Positions 33,485-47,372 of a stretch of DNA of 64,000 nucleotides are shown here, in pieces (positions within the stretch are counted from its first letter, which is position 1; every line of letters starts with the position of its first letter). The notes under the pieces are model-generated. The model saw only the letters and a list, made by a program, of their open reading frames with translations. It was not told where the DNA came from and made no database searches. This stretch comes from Geosiphon pyriformis (taxonomy: Eukaryota > Glomeromycota > Glomeromycetes > Archaeosporales > Geosiphonaceae). The stretch lies in the NCBI GenBank assembly GCA_016748015.1, contig JAAOMT010000502.1, positions 500,519-564,518 on the forward strand, given 5' to 3'. The position numbers and the translations under genes are program-made.

Positions 33485-36400
33485 AAAAAACTTTGGCCTC
33501 ATTTGGAAGGTGACCACATGTAATATTAAAGGTATGACAAATTTAGCTAAATAGAAAAACATTGTTTATTAGTATAAAGAATCGGGTAATATGATTTCTA
33601 TTATTACTGAGACAAAATTGAGGTTTAATATTAGATCTTGGATCATAAGTAAGTTTGATGGAATCCAGATTTTTACTATCAGTTTGGATATGAGTTTTTG
33701 TGATATTGGTGTTGTTATAATTATGGACATTTTTTTGGCTTAGCATGTGTTAAAGGTTGAGAAAGTTTCTGGTTATTTGATTTCTGTGTGCTTTTTGTTC
33801 AAAAACAAGCTTTCAGTTACATACTTGAATCTTTATGCTGGTGTATCAGTTGGTATGTGCTTTGGCCAAACTGTTGAAATTAATTCTATAATTTCTAAAG
33901 CTGTTAATTCCAGTTTTTTTATGATCTTGAGTGGTAATTTTAATGAAAATAGATCTAAAAGAAGTGCAAGCTTCAAGTTTTGCTTGGGTTTAAACCTGGT
34001 TAACACTTTTGATGAACATTTGCTGGCCAAAGTTTCTACTTAAAACAATTTTAAAGGTGTTAAAAAGATGATCAATTTTGTTTTTGTAAGTAAATATTTG
34101 GCATCTGCAGTTACATTGCACAAAGTTGATGATGTGTCAGAATTTTTTGATACAGATTACAAGTCAGTTTCAGTTTCAATTAGTTTGGGTGGACTCTTGG
34201 ATGTTTATATTATCAGCACTTACAAGCAAGCCAACCAAGACCAGTAGAGAGATGCAAATAATGTTCAATAGTTAGGCTTTAAAAACCATTTTTTTGCTGA
34301 GTTGTTGGTCAGATCAGGCATGTTTGAAAGTAAAAATGACAATAATGACTTAAATATAATGTAGAAAATGCTAGAAGAAGTCATAGTACAAGCTGCTAAT
34401 GTGGTGTTTCCTAAAATTTAGTATAGTGAGTATGATTGCTCAAGGAATAAATAATTTTCAAAATTCTTCAAATTGAAGCTGCTTATTGCTAAGATAGTAA
34501 AATGTTGGAATTTTGATGATCATCTGAATTTTGACTGCCTTGTAAAAGTCTGATCAGATATTAATAAGATTGAAGCATCCATAATTGTTGATATAGTGCT
34601 AGATAATATAAACTTAATAGATCTGGTTAAGCATTTGTCAGTAGTAAGGAAAAAGTACAGGAAATTTAAGTATTGTGAATTTAAGACTGCTGAAGATACA
34701 GCCATTAAAAAAGTGATTAACTATTATATGAAAAATTTTTGTTCTGACAAAGAGTGGATAATAAAAAACATTCTAGAGTGTCTGTTTTGCAAAGTAGTTC
34801 TAGATTACTTGATGGTAAATAATGAATTGGTGGTTGAGCCTAATGAGATTAAGCTTAAGATTAATGAGATTATAGAAAGATGAACAAGGAATCATTCAGT
34901 ACTTCCAAAAATGCCTGACCTTTGGTTTTGACAATATATGCCTCTGGATTATGTAAATGATAATGCTTTTTTCAGTATAATAAAAGAGATTAGTATAGCA
35001 GAATTGTCTTTGGTTATTAATAGCTTGCCAAACAATAAAGCAGCTAAGTTGTCTAGAATACTTAATGAACTTTAGAAAGATTATGATAAAGAAATATTGT
35101 TCTGTTTTTGAAAGCTACTAAATTTGTGTTTGAATTTGGGCACAATTACAGCTGCATAGAAGAGAGCATGGGTTTCAATGATCCTGAAACTTTATGAATG
35201 AAATAGTGTTTTAACAAATACTAAGCCTATCATATTAGTCAATACTGCACATAAAATTTTATCTAAAATTCTTTTTAATTGGATATCTTTGGCTTGTAGC
35301 ACATTTGAGATTCTTCATGGTGATAATTTTTTAGTGTTAAAAAGTACTTTTACCCAGTCTCTTATTTTTGCAATTGGATCTATTATTAAGAATGCCCTAG
35401 AAAAAAATAAAAAACTTTGGTTGGTACTGCAAAATATGCACAAAGCTTATAATTCAGTAGACTGACATCATTTGAGGGCAAGCTTGTATCACATCAAAAT
35501 ATGTAAGCAATTCATTCAGTTTTTTGGCAACATTTATGAGAATAGGATTAACAGAGTAATGACTAACTTTGGGCTCTTAGAAAGTTATAGGATACATAAT
35601 GTGTTGATTAGAAAAAGGTTTTTTCTTCACTCCTTTGAAGAATTTTTTATGATCTGCTTTTGTGTAAAGTGAAGAGACATGAACATTTGTATGGATACAG
35701 AATAAATATTTAGTTTGTGGCAAAGTTTGGCAGAATTAAGGCTGTTGAAGAAAAAACTTTTTTTTTGGCTGTTGATGTATTTGTTGATGATACAATCTGA
35801 GTTAGAAGCTGTTAGGCTTCTACACAGTATATTTTGAACATTGCTAATAAGTTTTTTGAGGTCAATAACATCTCAATTAATAATAATAAGATGATGGCTA
35901 TTTCCATTAATTAAGGTGTTAAGAATGCTTCACTGTTAATCAATAGTTTGCCAACTTTGATTGCTAAAAAAGGTAAGTCACACTGATATCTGGATATCTT
36001 TTTATTGACTAAAGGTCTCTCTAAACCCAGTTTGGCTCAAGCTTATAAAGATGTCAGGTTTTTTTTACTAATGTAGTATTGAGAAAAGCTATTACAGATA
36101 AACAATTTTGTTACTTGGTTTCGGCAGTTTTGCAGTCTATTGTTAGCTTTTATATACAGTTTAGTTTTGTTTCTTTGGGTGTATGTCATAAGTAGAATAC
36201 AATAATTAAGAAGAGTCTTAAGGCCAAGACTGATTTATCACATGATTTTTCCAAAAAGATTTTGTACCATCCATCTCTGTATGATTTGAAACCTTTTGAG
36301 CAAGTGCAGTCTGACAAAAAGCTGGCTTTACTGATTTTATTCTCCAATGACTATAGTATCTTTGGACATTTATTTGATCATAGATTTTTAAATTTGCAAG

Positions 36401-38305
36401 TTTTGGGATGGTCCCCTCTAAATTTTTTACAATTTTTTGTTAAGTTGTGTGTTAGTTCTGTAAACAATTTCTTGGCTGAAGTGATAAAAATTTTGCTGGA
36501 TAATAAGTTATCTTTAATGAACAATCTGCTTAATGTTTTTTATAAACTTAGCAATTTTCTAATATCTGTTATCTTGGATTAATCTTTGTATTATAAATCT
36601 GTTCTATCATTAAAGTAGTTTGGTATCATATTTGGTAACAGGCTTATAAACAAAAAAGAGAATATAATAGATTAAAAAACATTTTGGCATTGGAAATAGT
36701 TAGATCCGAGGGGTTTTGTATTTTATTGGTTTATGTTGACATCTGAGTTTATGTGCAATTCTGTTTCTTTGGAGGTTAGAACTGCTGTTGTTCTTGGAGA
36801 GAATGTGCTTGATGTTCTGGATTCTGGGAAGTTTTTTGATGTTCATAATGGTTTATTGAAAGTGTGGTCTGATTATATTAAAGTATATACAAATAGGTCT
36901 TTAAAAAGTGCTAATTTTAATAAAATAGCAGATGGGGCAGCTACATATATTCCAGCTGTGGATACAGATATTGGAATTAAAGTAGCTGGACTTATGTCTT
37001 CTACTTTGACTGAATTGCAGACTGTTGCTTTGGTCTTGGAATATGTTCTGTCTTCATGCTTTGTAATTCTGTACTTGGATAACCAATCTATAATTAATGC
37101 CTATATGTTTGAAGCTTCTTTTACTGTGCCTGACTTCTGAAACCAATGTTGGATCAAAAGATTGCAGATAGTTAATCTTCTTAGAGATAAAGACATTTCT
37201 ATCAAGTAGGTGAAAGTTAAGAGACATTTTGATGTATTTGACAATGTTAGAACTGATGTATTGGCTAGTGAAACCACATTCTCACTTTTCTCTTTGCTGG
37301 CTAAGATTCAGGAAAGATATTTGGTTGCTGAGAAAACTGCTGTGTCTAACAATGCTTGTTACTTTGTTTGTAATCTGTACCAATTCATTTGTCATGCCTA
37401 TTGGGAAGCTGGTTCTGGTTTTGATATAATTCTAGATGTTATGGTTAGAGAAATTAAGTGGAAAACTACTGCAGAGATTTGGCATCTGAACTTGCATATG
37501 CTTTCTGGATTTACTGGTAGAAAGTTGGCCAATTTGTGTATATATTTGATAAAGATTGTTTATAAATAACTACCAGTAGCAGTTAGAAAAAGATTGTATA
37601 ACAGAAGTTATCTTGGGGTGTTGTGCTTGTTGTGTGACAGAGTGGAGTTGTCTGATCATGTTTTTACTTATTCTGGTGACTTTGGCTTTTGTAGAAACAT
37701 TCTGGTCGAGGCTGTTAGTAAATGAACATCATTGTCTAATACTTTATGCTCATCTACTTCTGCCATTTTATGGTCGCTTTTTATGTGTTTTTTGGATATA
37801 AACTTGTATACAGCTATTTGCAAAAGCTTTGTGTTAAGAAATTGATATGCTGAGGCTGTTTTGGTTTTTGAAAAGAAGAAAAAAGCTGCTCTGGCCCTTG
37901 TGAAATTCAGTAGATTTGTGGTGGAATTATACTATACCAAAATGTAAGTTGTCTGAACCAAACACAGAGTGGATATGAAAAAGGTTGGCTTGGTTGAAAA
38001 TGATAGTGTAATTTCAGACTTGTCTTATTGTTTAGTTTCTATGTTGTCAGTTGAAGTTGTCTATATGCTTAGGGTTGTAGAATTTTTTGCTGTTAGATTT
38101 GGTAGATGCAAATTGTGTCATTTTTTTTCTGGTTTAGGTGGTAATATATTTGTTAGCATAGATGTATAGTGTTGTCTTATCTGGTTCAAGTGGTTGGTCA
38201 CATATAGTAAGTGTATAAGCTGTGTTTAGTTGGTTCTACTTAGTTTGGTTTTATGTACTAGATAGTAGTTGGACTTCACTCATTAAACTTGCAATAAAAA
38301 AAATA
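33485..38305 (+). mobile_element. LINE copy C2, 5'-truncated and decayed
   Basis: Covers all of ORF2 and the 3' tail but not ORF1, the usual 5' truncation of LINE insertion. CpG sites are nearly absent and stops are frequent, so it is older than the copies at 6.5 and 40.6 kb. The 3' tail (38170-38305) has the same landmarks as the other copies: TGGTCACATATAG and GGACTTCACTCATTAAA, then an A-rich end. Confidence 0.88.
33501..38169 (+). pseudogene. LINE ORF2 fossil: endonuclease, reverse transcriptase, RNase H
   Basis: It starts IWKVTTCNIKG, the entry of an APE-type endonuclease, followed by IITETKL and LSGNFNEN (GDFN motif mutated). The reverse transcriptase region shows NNKAAKLS, KILSKILFNWISLA, LWLVLQNMHKAYNSVD and, near 35780, FVDDTI, the catalytic FxDD block. 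The RNase H part reads VYTNRSLKSANF (Asp to Asn), STLTELQTVALVLEY and LYLDNQSIINA. It ends NIFVSIDV and TAG. Numerous in-frame stops, mostly at former Trp and Gln codons, and frameshifts inactivate it. Confidence 0.85.
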
Positions 38306-40636
38306 AAAAAAACTTCAAACCAAAAACAAAAATAATGTTTTAAAATTAGAAAAAAATTAGTTAATAATTACTTTATTTAAGAAAAATACTTCTATAAAAT
38401 ATTTTTAATAATTATAAGTGTTTTATTGATAAAAAAATTATCAAATATTTTAAAATATAAAAAAGTTGTGATTTTTTTATTTTTTGCTTTGTTTATAGTT
38501 ATAAAAATATAAAAAAGAATGAATATTAGTATTTTAATTATTATTTAATTCTAAAATACTTTTTTTAAATAATTTTTTATATATTTGAATATTTTTGTTT
38601 TTGTTAAATTATTTATTATTTAGTAGATTTTTATTATTAATTAAGTTAAATTTAATTTACTTTAAATTTATTTAAAATACATAAATTTTAGTTTAAATTG
38701 CTTAAACTATTTAAAATTTAGTTTTAATTGATTAAAATTATTAAAAATTACATATTTAATTATAATATTATAAAAAGTTAATAAATAGCAAAAAAAACTA
38801 TTTTAAATAATAAAAAATAATTAAAGAAAATTTCAATTAAAAAAGTAATTAATCAAATAAAAATTTAATGTAATTAGTTTTATAAATATTTTAGTTGTTA
38901 ATTTTATTAAAAAAATTTAAAAAATAGAAAATGATTTTTACTGTTAACAAAAATTAATAAAATTAATATGATTTTATATTTTAATTGCTGTTTTTAAAAT
39001 TCAATAATAAATATTGGTTGTATTTTTTAGTAATTATTTATTTATTAATACTTTTAAAAAATTAACTATTAAAAAATATATAAAAATTGAATTATTAAAT
39101 TAAAAACTTAAATTAGTTTTGTTAAATAAAAAATGTTTTTTTATAATTATAAAAAGTTTTATTTAAATATATTAGAAAATAGTAATTTATAAAAATATAA
39201 ATAATAATTAATTATATAATTTACAATAATAATTTAAATAAAAAACAACATATATAATAATAATTACTAATTTACTAAATATTAATTTATAATAGTAGTA
39301 ATTATTATTTTAAAATAAAAAAATAATATATTACAATATTTTATATAATTATTATTATTATCTTTATTTAACATATTATTATTTAATACAAATAGCTAAT
39401 TATATGTAAAAAGTATGTAAGTCATACTTAATTTAGATTACTTAGTTTGGTGTATTTGAAGGTTTTTGATGATTTTTTCCAAATAATTTGTTTGTAAAAT
39501 GTTTTTTTATAAAAACAAAAATGGTAAAGTCTTTTTTATAATAATATTAATAATAGTATATTATTAGTTATTTTTAATTATGTTGTGTAAATTGCTTTTA
39601 ACTGTTTTTAATTTAATTTGCACTACTTAATTACAATTAATAAAATTTAGTATTGTTTTTTGTTTTTTAGTAAGTTAATAATCTTTAATAAAATTAATTT
39701 TAAGATGTAATTTTTATCAAACTATTATAATATTAAATTATTTTGTTATAACAGTTAAATTACCAAATTGTTTATTTATTTTTTTTGGCTGTTCTAAACT
39801 AAATACAAATTTTATAAAAAATAAAAATTTTATTATTATTATAATTAAAAGCAATTGGTTTAAATTATTAAAATTTTAAATACATAATACTAATTATATT
39901 TGACTTTAAATAAAAAAAAATAAGTAGATTTTAATAATAAAAATAAAAAATTTAATTTATAAATTTTGGATTAATACTATTTTTTATTAAAATTAAAAAA
40001 ATAAAAGTATAATCAGATTTAATTAGTTTAATTGAGTCTTAAATATTGATTTAAAAAATAATATCTTAATTAAAAAATATTTTTTTTTTAAATTAAAATT
40101 ATTTATATATATATATTTTTATTCTATGAAATAAATTTTAAAAGCTTGTTATTTTTACTATTTTTTTATATTATTTTATTATTGCTATAGTATAAGCACT
40201 TCTAATAACATCAAATATTATATTACTATTAAAAATTTTAATATATGTATTATATAATATATTAAAAAATACAAAAGTAGTTATTTTATTTTAAGAATAA
40301 CTTTTAAAGTTATTTAAAAAACTTTCAAGCTTTTTTTCTATATAAAAACGTGTTTAAAAAACCATTTACTTAATAATTTAGTTTTTTTTACAACATACTT
40401 TAGTATTTTAGAATGTATTTTTTTAAAAAAAAAATAAAAACAAAAAATTGGTTAATTTAAAGTATTTTTTATGATTAAAAACTTATTGTTTTTAAGCCAT
40501 TTTTTATAAAAAATATATTAGTTTATAAATTTTATTAAAAATTATTTAACAATATGTTTTTATTTAAAAAGTTTTTATATTTTTAAAGTATTTAATATTT
40601 TTAAAGTATTTATATTATAATTATAATAAAAAAAAA
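38306..40636. other. Extremely AT-rich island
   Basis: About 2.3 kb of nearly pure AT between LINE copies C2 and C3. No frame, RNA gene or tandem array recognised. Confidence 0.7.
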
Positions 40637-40774
40637 AACTTCTTTTTCTCTTTTGTCCAAAATTCCCAAAAAAAAGTCAAAAGTTTTTTCGAAAGAAGTT
40701 TTTTTACCATTCAGTACGATAAATCAAAACCATTCTTCAATTACAAGGCCACTGTTGGCTCTGTTATTGCTGTT

Positions 40775-42568
40775 ATGAAAAAAACTGTTAAAGTTTCCGG
40801 TTCTGAGAGTGGTTTTAAGGTGGTTGCATCAAGGAAAAAGAGGAAGGAAGGTGCATTGGCAAAGGGTGTCGATAATAGAAGGGTTGCTGCTGAAGTTTCT
40901 GGTGTTTGTTCATGGAGTTCAGAGACTGGGGACACTACTGAGTTTAAAAGTGTTGATATGGAAGAGGAGTGTCTGGTGGAAGAGACCAGCTTTGATTATG
41001 GTGAAGGTGGTGCTCTGGCTGGTGGAGATTATGATCAGACACCCACAAGTTCAAAAGTTAAAACCAAAAAGGCATTGGGCAAGCCATTGGAAAAGATTAA
41101 TTTCTCAAAAAATAGTGATGATAATAGTGTTCTCTCGGATGCTCCTCTTGAGCTCCCTTCTCCTATGAAAAATTTGGTCAATGTTCCAGTCAAGAAGTCA
41201 TTCGCGTTGGATATTGGCTTGGATAAAGTGGCTGGCAAATCTTCTCAGGAAAAGTTTGTGGTGGTAAGGAAATTGTTTTCTGGAATCAATGGTTTTGGGG
41301 GGGTGTCTATCCCCTCAAAATTCTCAGGAATTATCAGAGTGATGTTCACTTTCAAATCGAATCTAATAAAAGCTACTGATAAGGCTGCGAGTGCAAAGAT
41401 CCTAGTAAACACCAATCTCAAGAAATCTTCTGGGCAGTCAGATCAGGCTGTGGTCATTAAAGAAATTCCAATTAGGACATCAGCTGAGGCTGTGCGCGCT
41501 GCGCTATCCGAGTTTGGAGTTATTAGGATGATCAAGATGCAATTAATCAAGCTGTGGCAGAAGGCGGTGGTGGAATTCGAACAATCAGATCAGGCTGATT
41601 TGGTCGCAGCTGAGTGGTCTATTCTAATCAGAAAAGATGCTGTACATGTGGTTAGGGCTGATTCAGACAAGAAAGCATGGGATGCAAGGAACCAACATAG
41701 GGCATTGCTCTACACATTACCAATGAGAACTAATGCTCATGATATTTAGGACTTTGTTAGAACTGTGGGTGGGAAAACATGCATCATTGATTGTCATTCT
41801 GTTATGTATGCTCGGGCCAGATGCGCTGTTGTTTGCTTTGACTCTGCTGAATCATTGGATGCTGCTGTGGGAATCACGTTAGTACTTAGGAACACCAATC
41901 TCCGCTGGTCTTGCCTCATTTCTGTTAAATATGCCAAGTGTGAGAAATTGGGTCACACGTCATTAGGTTGTGTGGTTGGTGGGAAATTTCTTTTTAGTAA
42001 TTCACTGCATAGGGTTTTTTCGGATACAGATAAAAGCAGGCTGGCAACCATCTATGCCAAACGCTTAGCTCCAGTTGCCTGTCCAGTCTCTTTTGGTGGT
42101 CTCTCTTGGGCAAAGATTGCTTGTGGGTCTTCTTTGCTCTCCTTCTCTAGTCAAAATGTTTTGGTGAATAATGGCTCCTCTTTGGAGATAAAGCTGCCCC
42201 TACTGGTTATGATGGAAGTCGACAATAGGTTTGCCACTCTTGAGCATAGTCTTGCCAGCTTCACGGAGCAAATTAGTAAGCTGGCTATGAGGTTGAATGC
42301 ACTTGGGCCAACGGTTTCCCAGTCTAGCCCTGGATGTCAGCCATTGGTGACCCTTTTATCACAGGATCAAGGGGCAGATGTAGTGATGAGTGAGGGTTTG
42401 GGTGCATCCACTGGTGGTGGGAATGTCGCGGGAGTAATGTCTTTTGATATGTCTTCGGTGTCTAAGCTGGAGAACAGCATGAAGTGTCTAATGAAAATGG
42501 TTCTGGGCCTTTCGGCCAAAGTGGATAGTATTGGTGTGTGTTCGGTGTCTTTACCTTTTACTCAATGA
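40775..42568 (+). pseudogene. LINE ORF1: RRM-like gag protein with zinc knuckle
   Basis: A 597-codon frame from ATG 40775, interrupted only by TAG at 41747-41749 (HDI-stop-DFV; Trp expected). N-terminal linkers are charged. Around 41,240-41,330 stands the family block FSGINGFGGVSIPSKF; the RRM-like part reads VVIKEIPI ... EFGVIRMIKMQLIKLWQKAVVEFE. A CCHC knuckle follows as YAKCEKLGHTSLGC, with the first Cys replaced by Tyr. ORF1 proteins of such elements bind the element RNA. A C-terminal segment near 42,200-42,300 (DNRFATLEHSLASFTEQIS) looks like coiled coil. Confidence 0.9.
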
Positions 42569-42579
42569 GCAGTTTGATC

Positions 42580-45500
42580 TGAAAAGTTGCTACATGCAAC
42601 ATCAAGAGCATGAACAATCCTGCTAAGCAGAAGGACATTATTAGGTGGCATAAGAAAATGAACAATATGGTCTTTATCGTTATTGAAACGAAATTGAAGA
42701 GTAAAGTTTGTCCGTGGATTGCAGATAAGTTCGATGGTGTCCGAGTGTTCACTTCTGGTTTGGACTCTGGTCACTTGGATACAGGTGTTGCTATTGTCTT
42801 GGATGTTTCTTTGGCTCATTATGTGTACAAGGTTTCTGAGGTGCCTGGTCAGCTCCTGTCCATTAAATTACTTTTCAAGGATAAACTTTCTGTATCAATT
42901 CTGGGGCTTTATGCTGGTGCCTCTTCGGCAGTTTGGTTCTCTCAGGCTGGTGAAATCAACTCTCTCATTGTGAAGGCTGTCAATGAATCTTCTTTTACTG
43001 TTCTTGGTGGCAATTTCAATGAAAATGATTCTTATAAGTGTGCAAGTTTTAGGAAATGCCTTGATTTGGGTCTGGCTAATTCTTTGGTCAGAAGCCCAGC
43101 TATTAAAATGCCTACTTGGGCAAACTCTAGGGGTGTTAGAAAAATGATTAACTATGTTTTGGTTTCTTCAAATTTGGTTAATGCAATTATACACTGTGGT
43201 GTTTCTAATGCTGGTGAATATTTTGAAATGGATCATTAGGCTGTTTCTGTGTCTTTGGGTTTGGTGGTTTGCTGGACGTGCAGTTAAACTCTCTTCACAA
43301 ACAGACAAATAGAGATCGTTGGAAGTTTAATTTTAAGGGTGCTAATGATGCGAAATAGAACAAGTTCAGGGGTGTTATGGCAGCTAATGCTGCCATGTTC
43401 TCTGATGATTTTATTGTCTCCTAGCAGTTCTCAGATTTGGATGCGATGTAGGATGTTGTCCACAAGGTAATGGTTCTTTCAGCTGATGAAGTGTTCAAGA
43501 AGAAATGGTTTAAAGACTATGACAGTGTCTTTACTAAGGAATCATCCAGATTTCATAAGTTAGAACTTTTGATTTCAAAGCTGGTTAAAGCTTCTTAGTC
43601 GATTTGTTGTAACAAATTCATTTCACTGTTGAATGTCTGGAGTTCTCTTAACAATGATAATGTCTCTGTAGTCAAATCTCTCTTTCTCTCTGGTTCTTCT
43701 CTTGATACTGTTTGGTCAGCTCTCTTCAAGATCAGAAAAACTTATCGCTCACTTAAAATGGCAGAATCGAGGAATGTAGAGGAATCTCAGATCAAGTCAG
43801 CAATCGAAAAGAGGATGGAAAGTTTTGAACTAAACAAGAGTCACACTATTCAGAGCATCTTGGAGTGCCTTTTTTGTAAGGTCATTTTAGACCACTTAGT
43901 TGTGGATGATGAGCTGATTTTGGAACCTGGTCCTGTGAGATCAAGGGTGGATGATATCATGGAAGGGTGGACTAGGAAGCATAGAGTGGTTCCCAATGTT
44001 TCTGACATGTGGCATTATCAGTATTGGCCATTGGATTACGTTTTTGATGAGGCTTTTTCTGGTGTTATGCAGCCAATTAAGTTTTTGGAATTGTTTGGTG
44101 TGGTTTCTGATTTGCCTATTAGCAAGGCTGCTGGTCTTTTAGGTATTTCAAATAAGCTGTGGATACATAGTGATAAGTCTGTTTTGGATATGCTTTTGGT
44201 GCTTCTGAATTCTTGTCTGTTTCATGAGTCTGTGTCTGATCCTTAGAGAGAAGCTTGGGTTTTGATGATCCCTAAACCATATGAGTGGGAAGGTGTCCTC
44301 ATAAATACCTGACCAATAGCCTTGATCAAAACGGCTCGTAAGATCCTCTCTAAAATTCTTTCTGACAGGATATTGTTGGCATATAGTACTCATGATATTC
44401 TTTGTGGGGATAATTTTTCAGTTTTGAAGAGTACTACTACTCAGACTCCTATTTTTGCTATTAGTTTGGTTATGGAGGATGCTTTGGAGAAGAATCGGGA
44501 GCTCTGGCTGGTGTTGCAGAATATGCGGAAGGCATATGACTCTGTTGGATGGGAGCATCTTGAGAGGTGTTTGGTCAAGATCAAAATGTGTGGCAAGTTT
44601 ATTTTTTTTTTTGGCAATATTCATAGAAATCGGACCAATCAGATTATAACAGACTTTGGTTTAACTGATGATTATAGTGTACATGATGGGTTGAACCAAG
44701 GGGAAGTTTTTTCCCCTCTTCTTTGGTGCATATTTTATGATCCTCTTTTGTACAAAGTCAAGCATCAGGAGAGTGTATGCAGGTATAAATTCAATTTCCA
44801 TTTTATTTCCAGAAGTGGTCACGCTGAATCTCAGGCTGGGTTTTCTACTTTTTTTGCTGCTGAGGCCTTTGTTGATGACACGATATGAGTTGGCAGTAGT
44901 CAGGCTACTACTCAACATATTCTTAATGTTGTTAGTGAATTTTTTCGAATTAATGACATTTCAATCAATAATGACAAAACTGTGGCCATTCCTATTAATG
45001 CCAGAATTAGCAATCTGTCTCTTTTTATTAGTGGTTCACCCATTTCCGTAACCAAAAAAGGCAAATTTCATTGGTATCTTGGTATTTTTCTCTCAACTGA
45101 TGGTCTTTCTAAGCCTAGTTTGGCTAAAGCGCATTCAGACGTTCGTTTTTTTAGTAATTTGGTTCTAAAGAAAGCAGTTTCAGATAAACAGTTCTTGTAC
45201 CTGGTGTTGACAGTTCTCCAACCTATAGTCAGTTACAGAATGCAGTTCAGCTTTGTCCTTGTTAGTGTGTGCAACAAGTGGGATGCTCTGATTCGCAAGG
45301 ATTTGAAACTTAAATCTGGTCTTCTTCTCAATTTTCCTAGTGACACGATTCATCATCCTTCCTTTTATGGTCTAAAGTTCTTCTCACAATGTCAGTCTGA
45401 AAGCAAGATTGCTTCACTTATTAGTTTTGCGAACTTCTGTGGGATTTTGGGTCAATTGTTTAGTCACAGGTCTCACAACTTGCAAGTTCTGTGCTGGCAC

Positions 45501-47243
45501 CCCATTTATTTATTGAGTTCATCAGCTCATATCTGTGTCAGTGTTTCTAATAATTTTTTGTCGGGTATGGTATGCATTCTTCTTGAATGCAATTTGTCTT
45601 TAGGTGGCTTCTTAACCAGTTCTTTTCGGTTTCATGATGGGGTGCCTATGTCTGCTATTTTGGACAAATCCCTGTTTTTAAAATACTTGTCTTCTCTCCG
45701 GCATTATGGCATTGCCTTTGTGGATCAGCTTCAGAATCGTCATGGGGATATCTTTAACTGGTACACTTTTAAGCGGTAGAGGAAACTGGATCCTTGTGGC
45801 CTGGTTCCTGAGTGGTTCGGGTGCTCTGTTGCATTTCTCAGTGGTGTGCCTCCCTTTCTATTGGCCTTAAGTAGTGTTGGCCTTGCGGACATTTGTGGTT
45901 TTGATGGTTTTGTGTCTGTATGTGATCGTCTTTCTCAGGTTGGCACTGATAGTTTGTCTGTGTATACAGATGGGTCAGTAAAAAATTTGGGCATGACTGG
46001 TTGTAGGGCCGGGGCTGCTGCCTTTTTTGAGGACATTGACTTGGGTTTGGGTGTCTGTGTTCAGAGTCTGATGTCATCTACTTTGGCGGAGTTGCAGGCT
46101 GTAGCATTGGCTCTGGAATGCATACCTGTAGATCATTCTGTTCGTCTGTTTTTGGATAGCCAGGCAGCTTTGGATGCTTGCAAGTCGGAGGTTGACTTGG
46201 TGTGTCCTGACTTTCACAATTGTTGTTGGGTTAAGCGCCAGCATATTAGGAATGTTATACACAGAAAGAATTTGAAGGTTAGCTGGCACAAGGTTAAGGG
46301 CCACTCTGGTGTGTTGGGAAATGATTGCACTGATAGCATTGCTGACACTGCAGCTCTCTTTGATTGGTTTCTCTCTTCTCATGTAACTGAACGGTTTTTG
46401 TTGGCGGGTGGTGGTATTGTTTCAGGCAATTCTAGACACTTTGTTTGTGATGTTTTTTGTTCTGTCTGTTGGGTGCGCTGGGAGGTTGGTTCCAGTTCTG
46501 GGTTCCTAGCTGGTGATTTGTGCTCGGATGTCAATTGGCTTGCCTCTTCCAAAGTTTGGCACCCTAATTTGCATATGACGACTGGTTTCACCAGCAGATG
46601 CACTGCTAATATTTGTACTTACTTCATAAAGGCCTTGTACTGTCGGCTTCCCATGGCTATTCAAAAACGTGTTTATGATAAATGTTATTCTAGTGTTTTG
46701 TGTCTGTATTGTGGTGAGGTGGAGGTGTCTGATTATGTGTTTTCTTGTGTTTTTGATGATGCGGCTTGTTGTTGGGTTTTGGAATTCTATATGTTTTCTT
46801 GGAAGGTGCTTTCTGGTCTCTCCCTCCTTGCTTCAAGCATTTTACAACTGCTATTGGCCTGTGTCTCGGATTTCCTAGTGTTCTCAACTCTTTGCAAGAG
46901 TTTTGTTTTCAAAGAATGGCTTCAGAAGGCTGTTTCCATCTTCCATGTTCCCAAAGTTGCTGGCATTAAAATTGCTGATTTTGTTTGTTCTATTTGTGTT
47001 GCTTTTAGGAGTGATATTTGGTTGGTCTGTGCTAAGCATCGTGCTTACATGGAAAGAAATGGTCTGATCCTGGTGGATGGCTCAGTTCCCATCTCAATTT
47101 CTGGTTTAACTTCGAGATTCTCGGATGGTGTGGTTAAACTGCTTGGTGTTACTGAAGCTTTTGGCATCCGTTTTGGCTTTCACAAATCTTGCTCTTTTTT
47201 TTCAGGTATTGGTGACCCGGTTTCAATTAATATAATTGCATAG
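42580..47243 (+). pseudogene. LINE ORF2: APE endonuclease, reverse transcriptase, RNase H
   Basis: Endonuclease: KVATCNIKSMNNPAKQ, IETKL, LGGNFNEN and MDH-stop-AVSV (DH motif). Reverse transcriptase: SKAAGLLGISNKLW, TARKILSKILSDRI, LVLQNMRKAYDSVGWEHL, GLNQGEVFSPLLW and AFVDDTI, the catalytic FVDD intact. RNase H: VYTDGSV, STLAELQAVALALE, LFLDSQAALDA and VKGHSGVLGNDCTDS, so all acidic residues appear kept. A Cys-rich C-terminal part includes LCLYCGEVEVSDYVFSC. A one-base deletion near 43265 shifts the frame. In-frame stops: TGA 42580, TAG 43237, four TAG between 43355 and 43600, TAG 44244, TGA 44310, TGA 44886 and TAG 45777; none is TAA, which fits single changes from TGG, CAG or CGA. Confidence 0.9.
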
Positions 47244-47372
47244 TGTTGTCCTGACTGGCTTGAGTGGCTGGTCACATGTAGACAGTGCATAATTCATGCC
47301 TAGTTTAGATCATTTCTTTGATGTATAGTTCTAGGTAATGTTTGGACTTCACTCGTTAAATGATAATAAAAA

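Larger units (their letters stand above)
40637..47372 (+). mobile_element. LINE copy C3, near full length
   Basis: Leader, ORF1 (40775-42568), ORF2 (about 42580-47243) and a 3' tail with TGGTCACATGTAG and GGACTTCACTCGTTAAA followed by an A-rich end. The plan (ORF1 with RRM and zinc knuckle; ORF2 with APE endonuclease, reverse transcriptase and RNase H) is that of Tad1/I/Jockey-type LINEs. It carries one stop in ORF1 and ten stops plus one frameshift in ORF2, and is dead by a modest number of point changes. Confidence 0.92.

Noticed and set aside
40775-47243. Alternative genetic code (TAG or TGA read as Trp or Gln)
   Set aside because: Host genes in the window lack internal stops, and the lipase and the kinase use TGA as their end. 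The LINE stops come with a frameshift and lost motifs, so they reflect decay.
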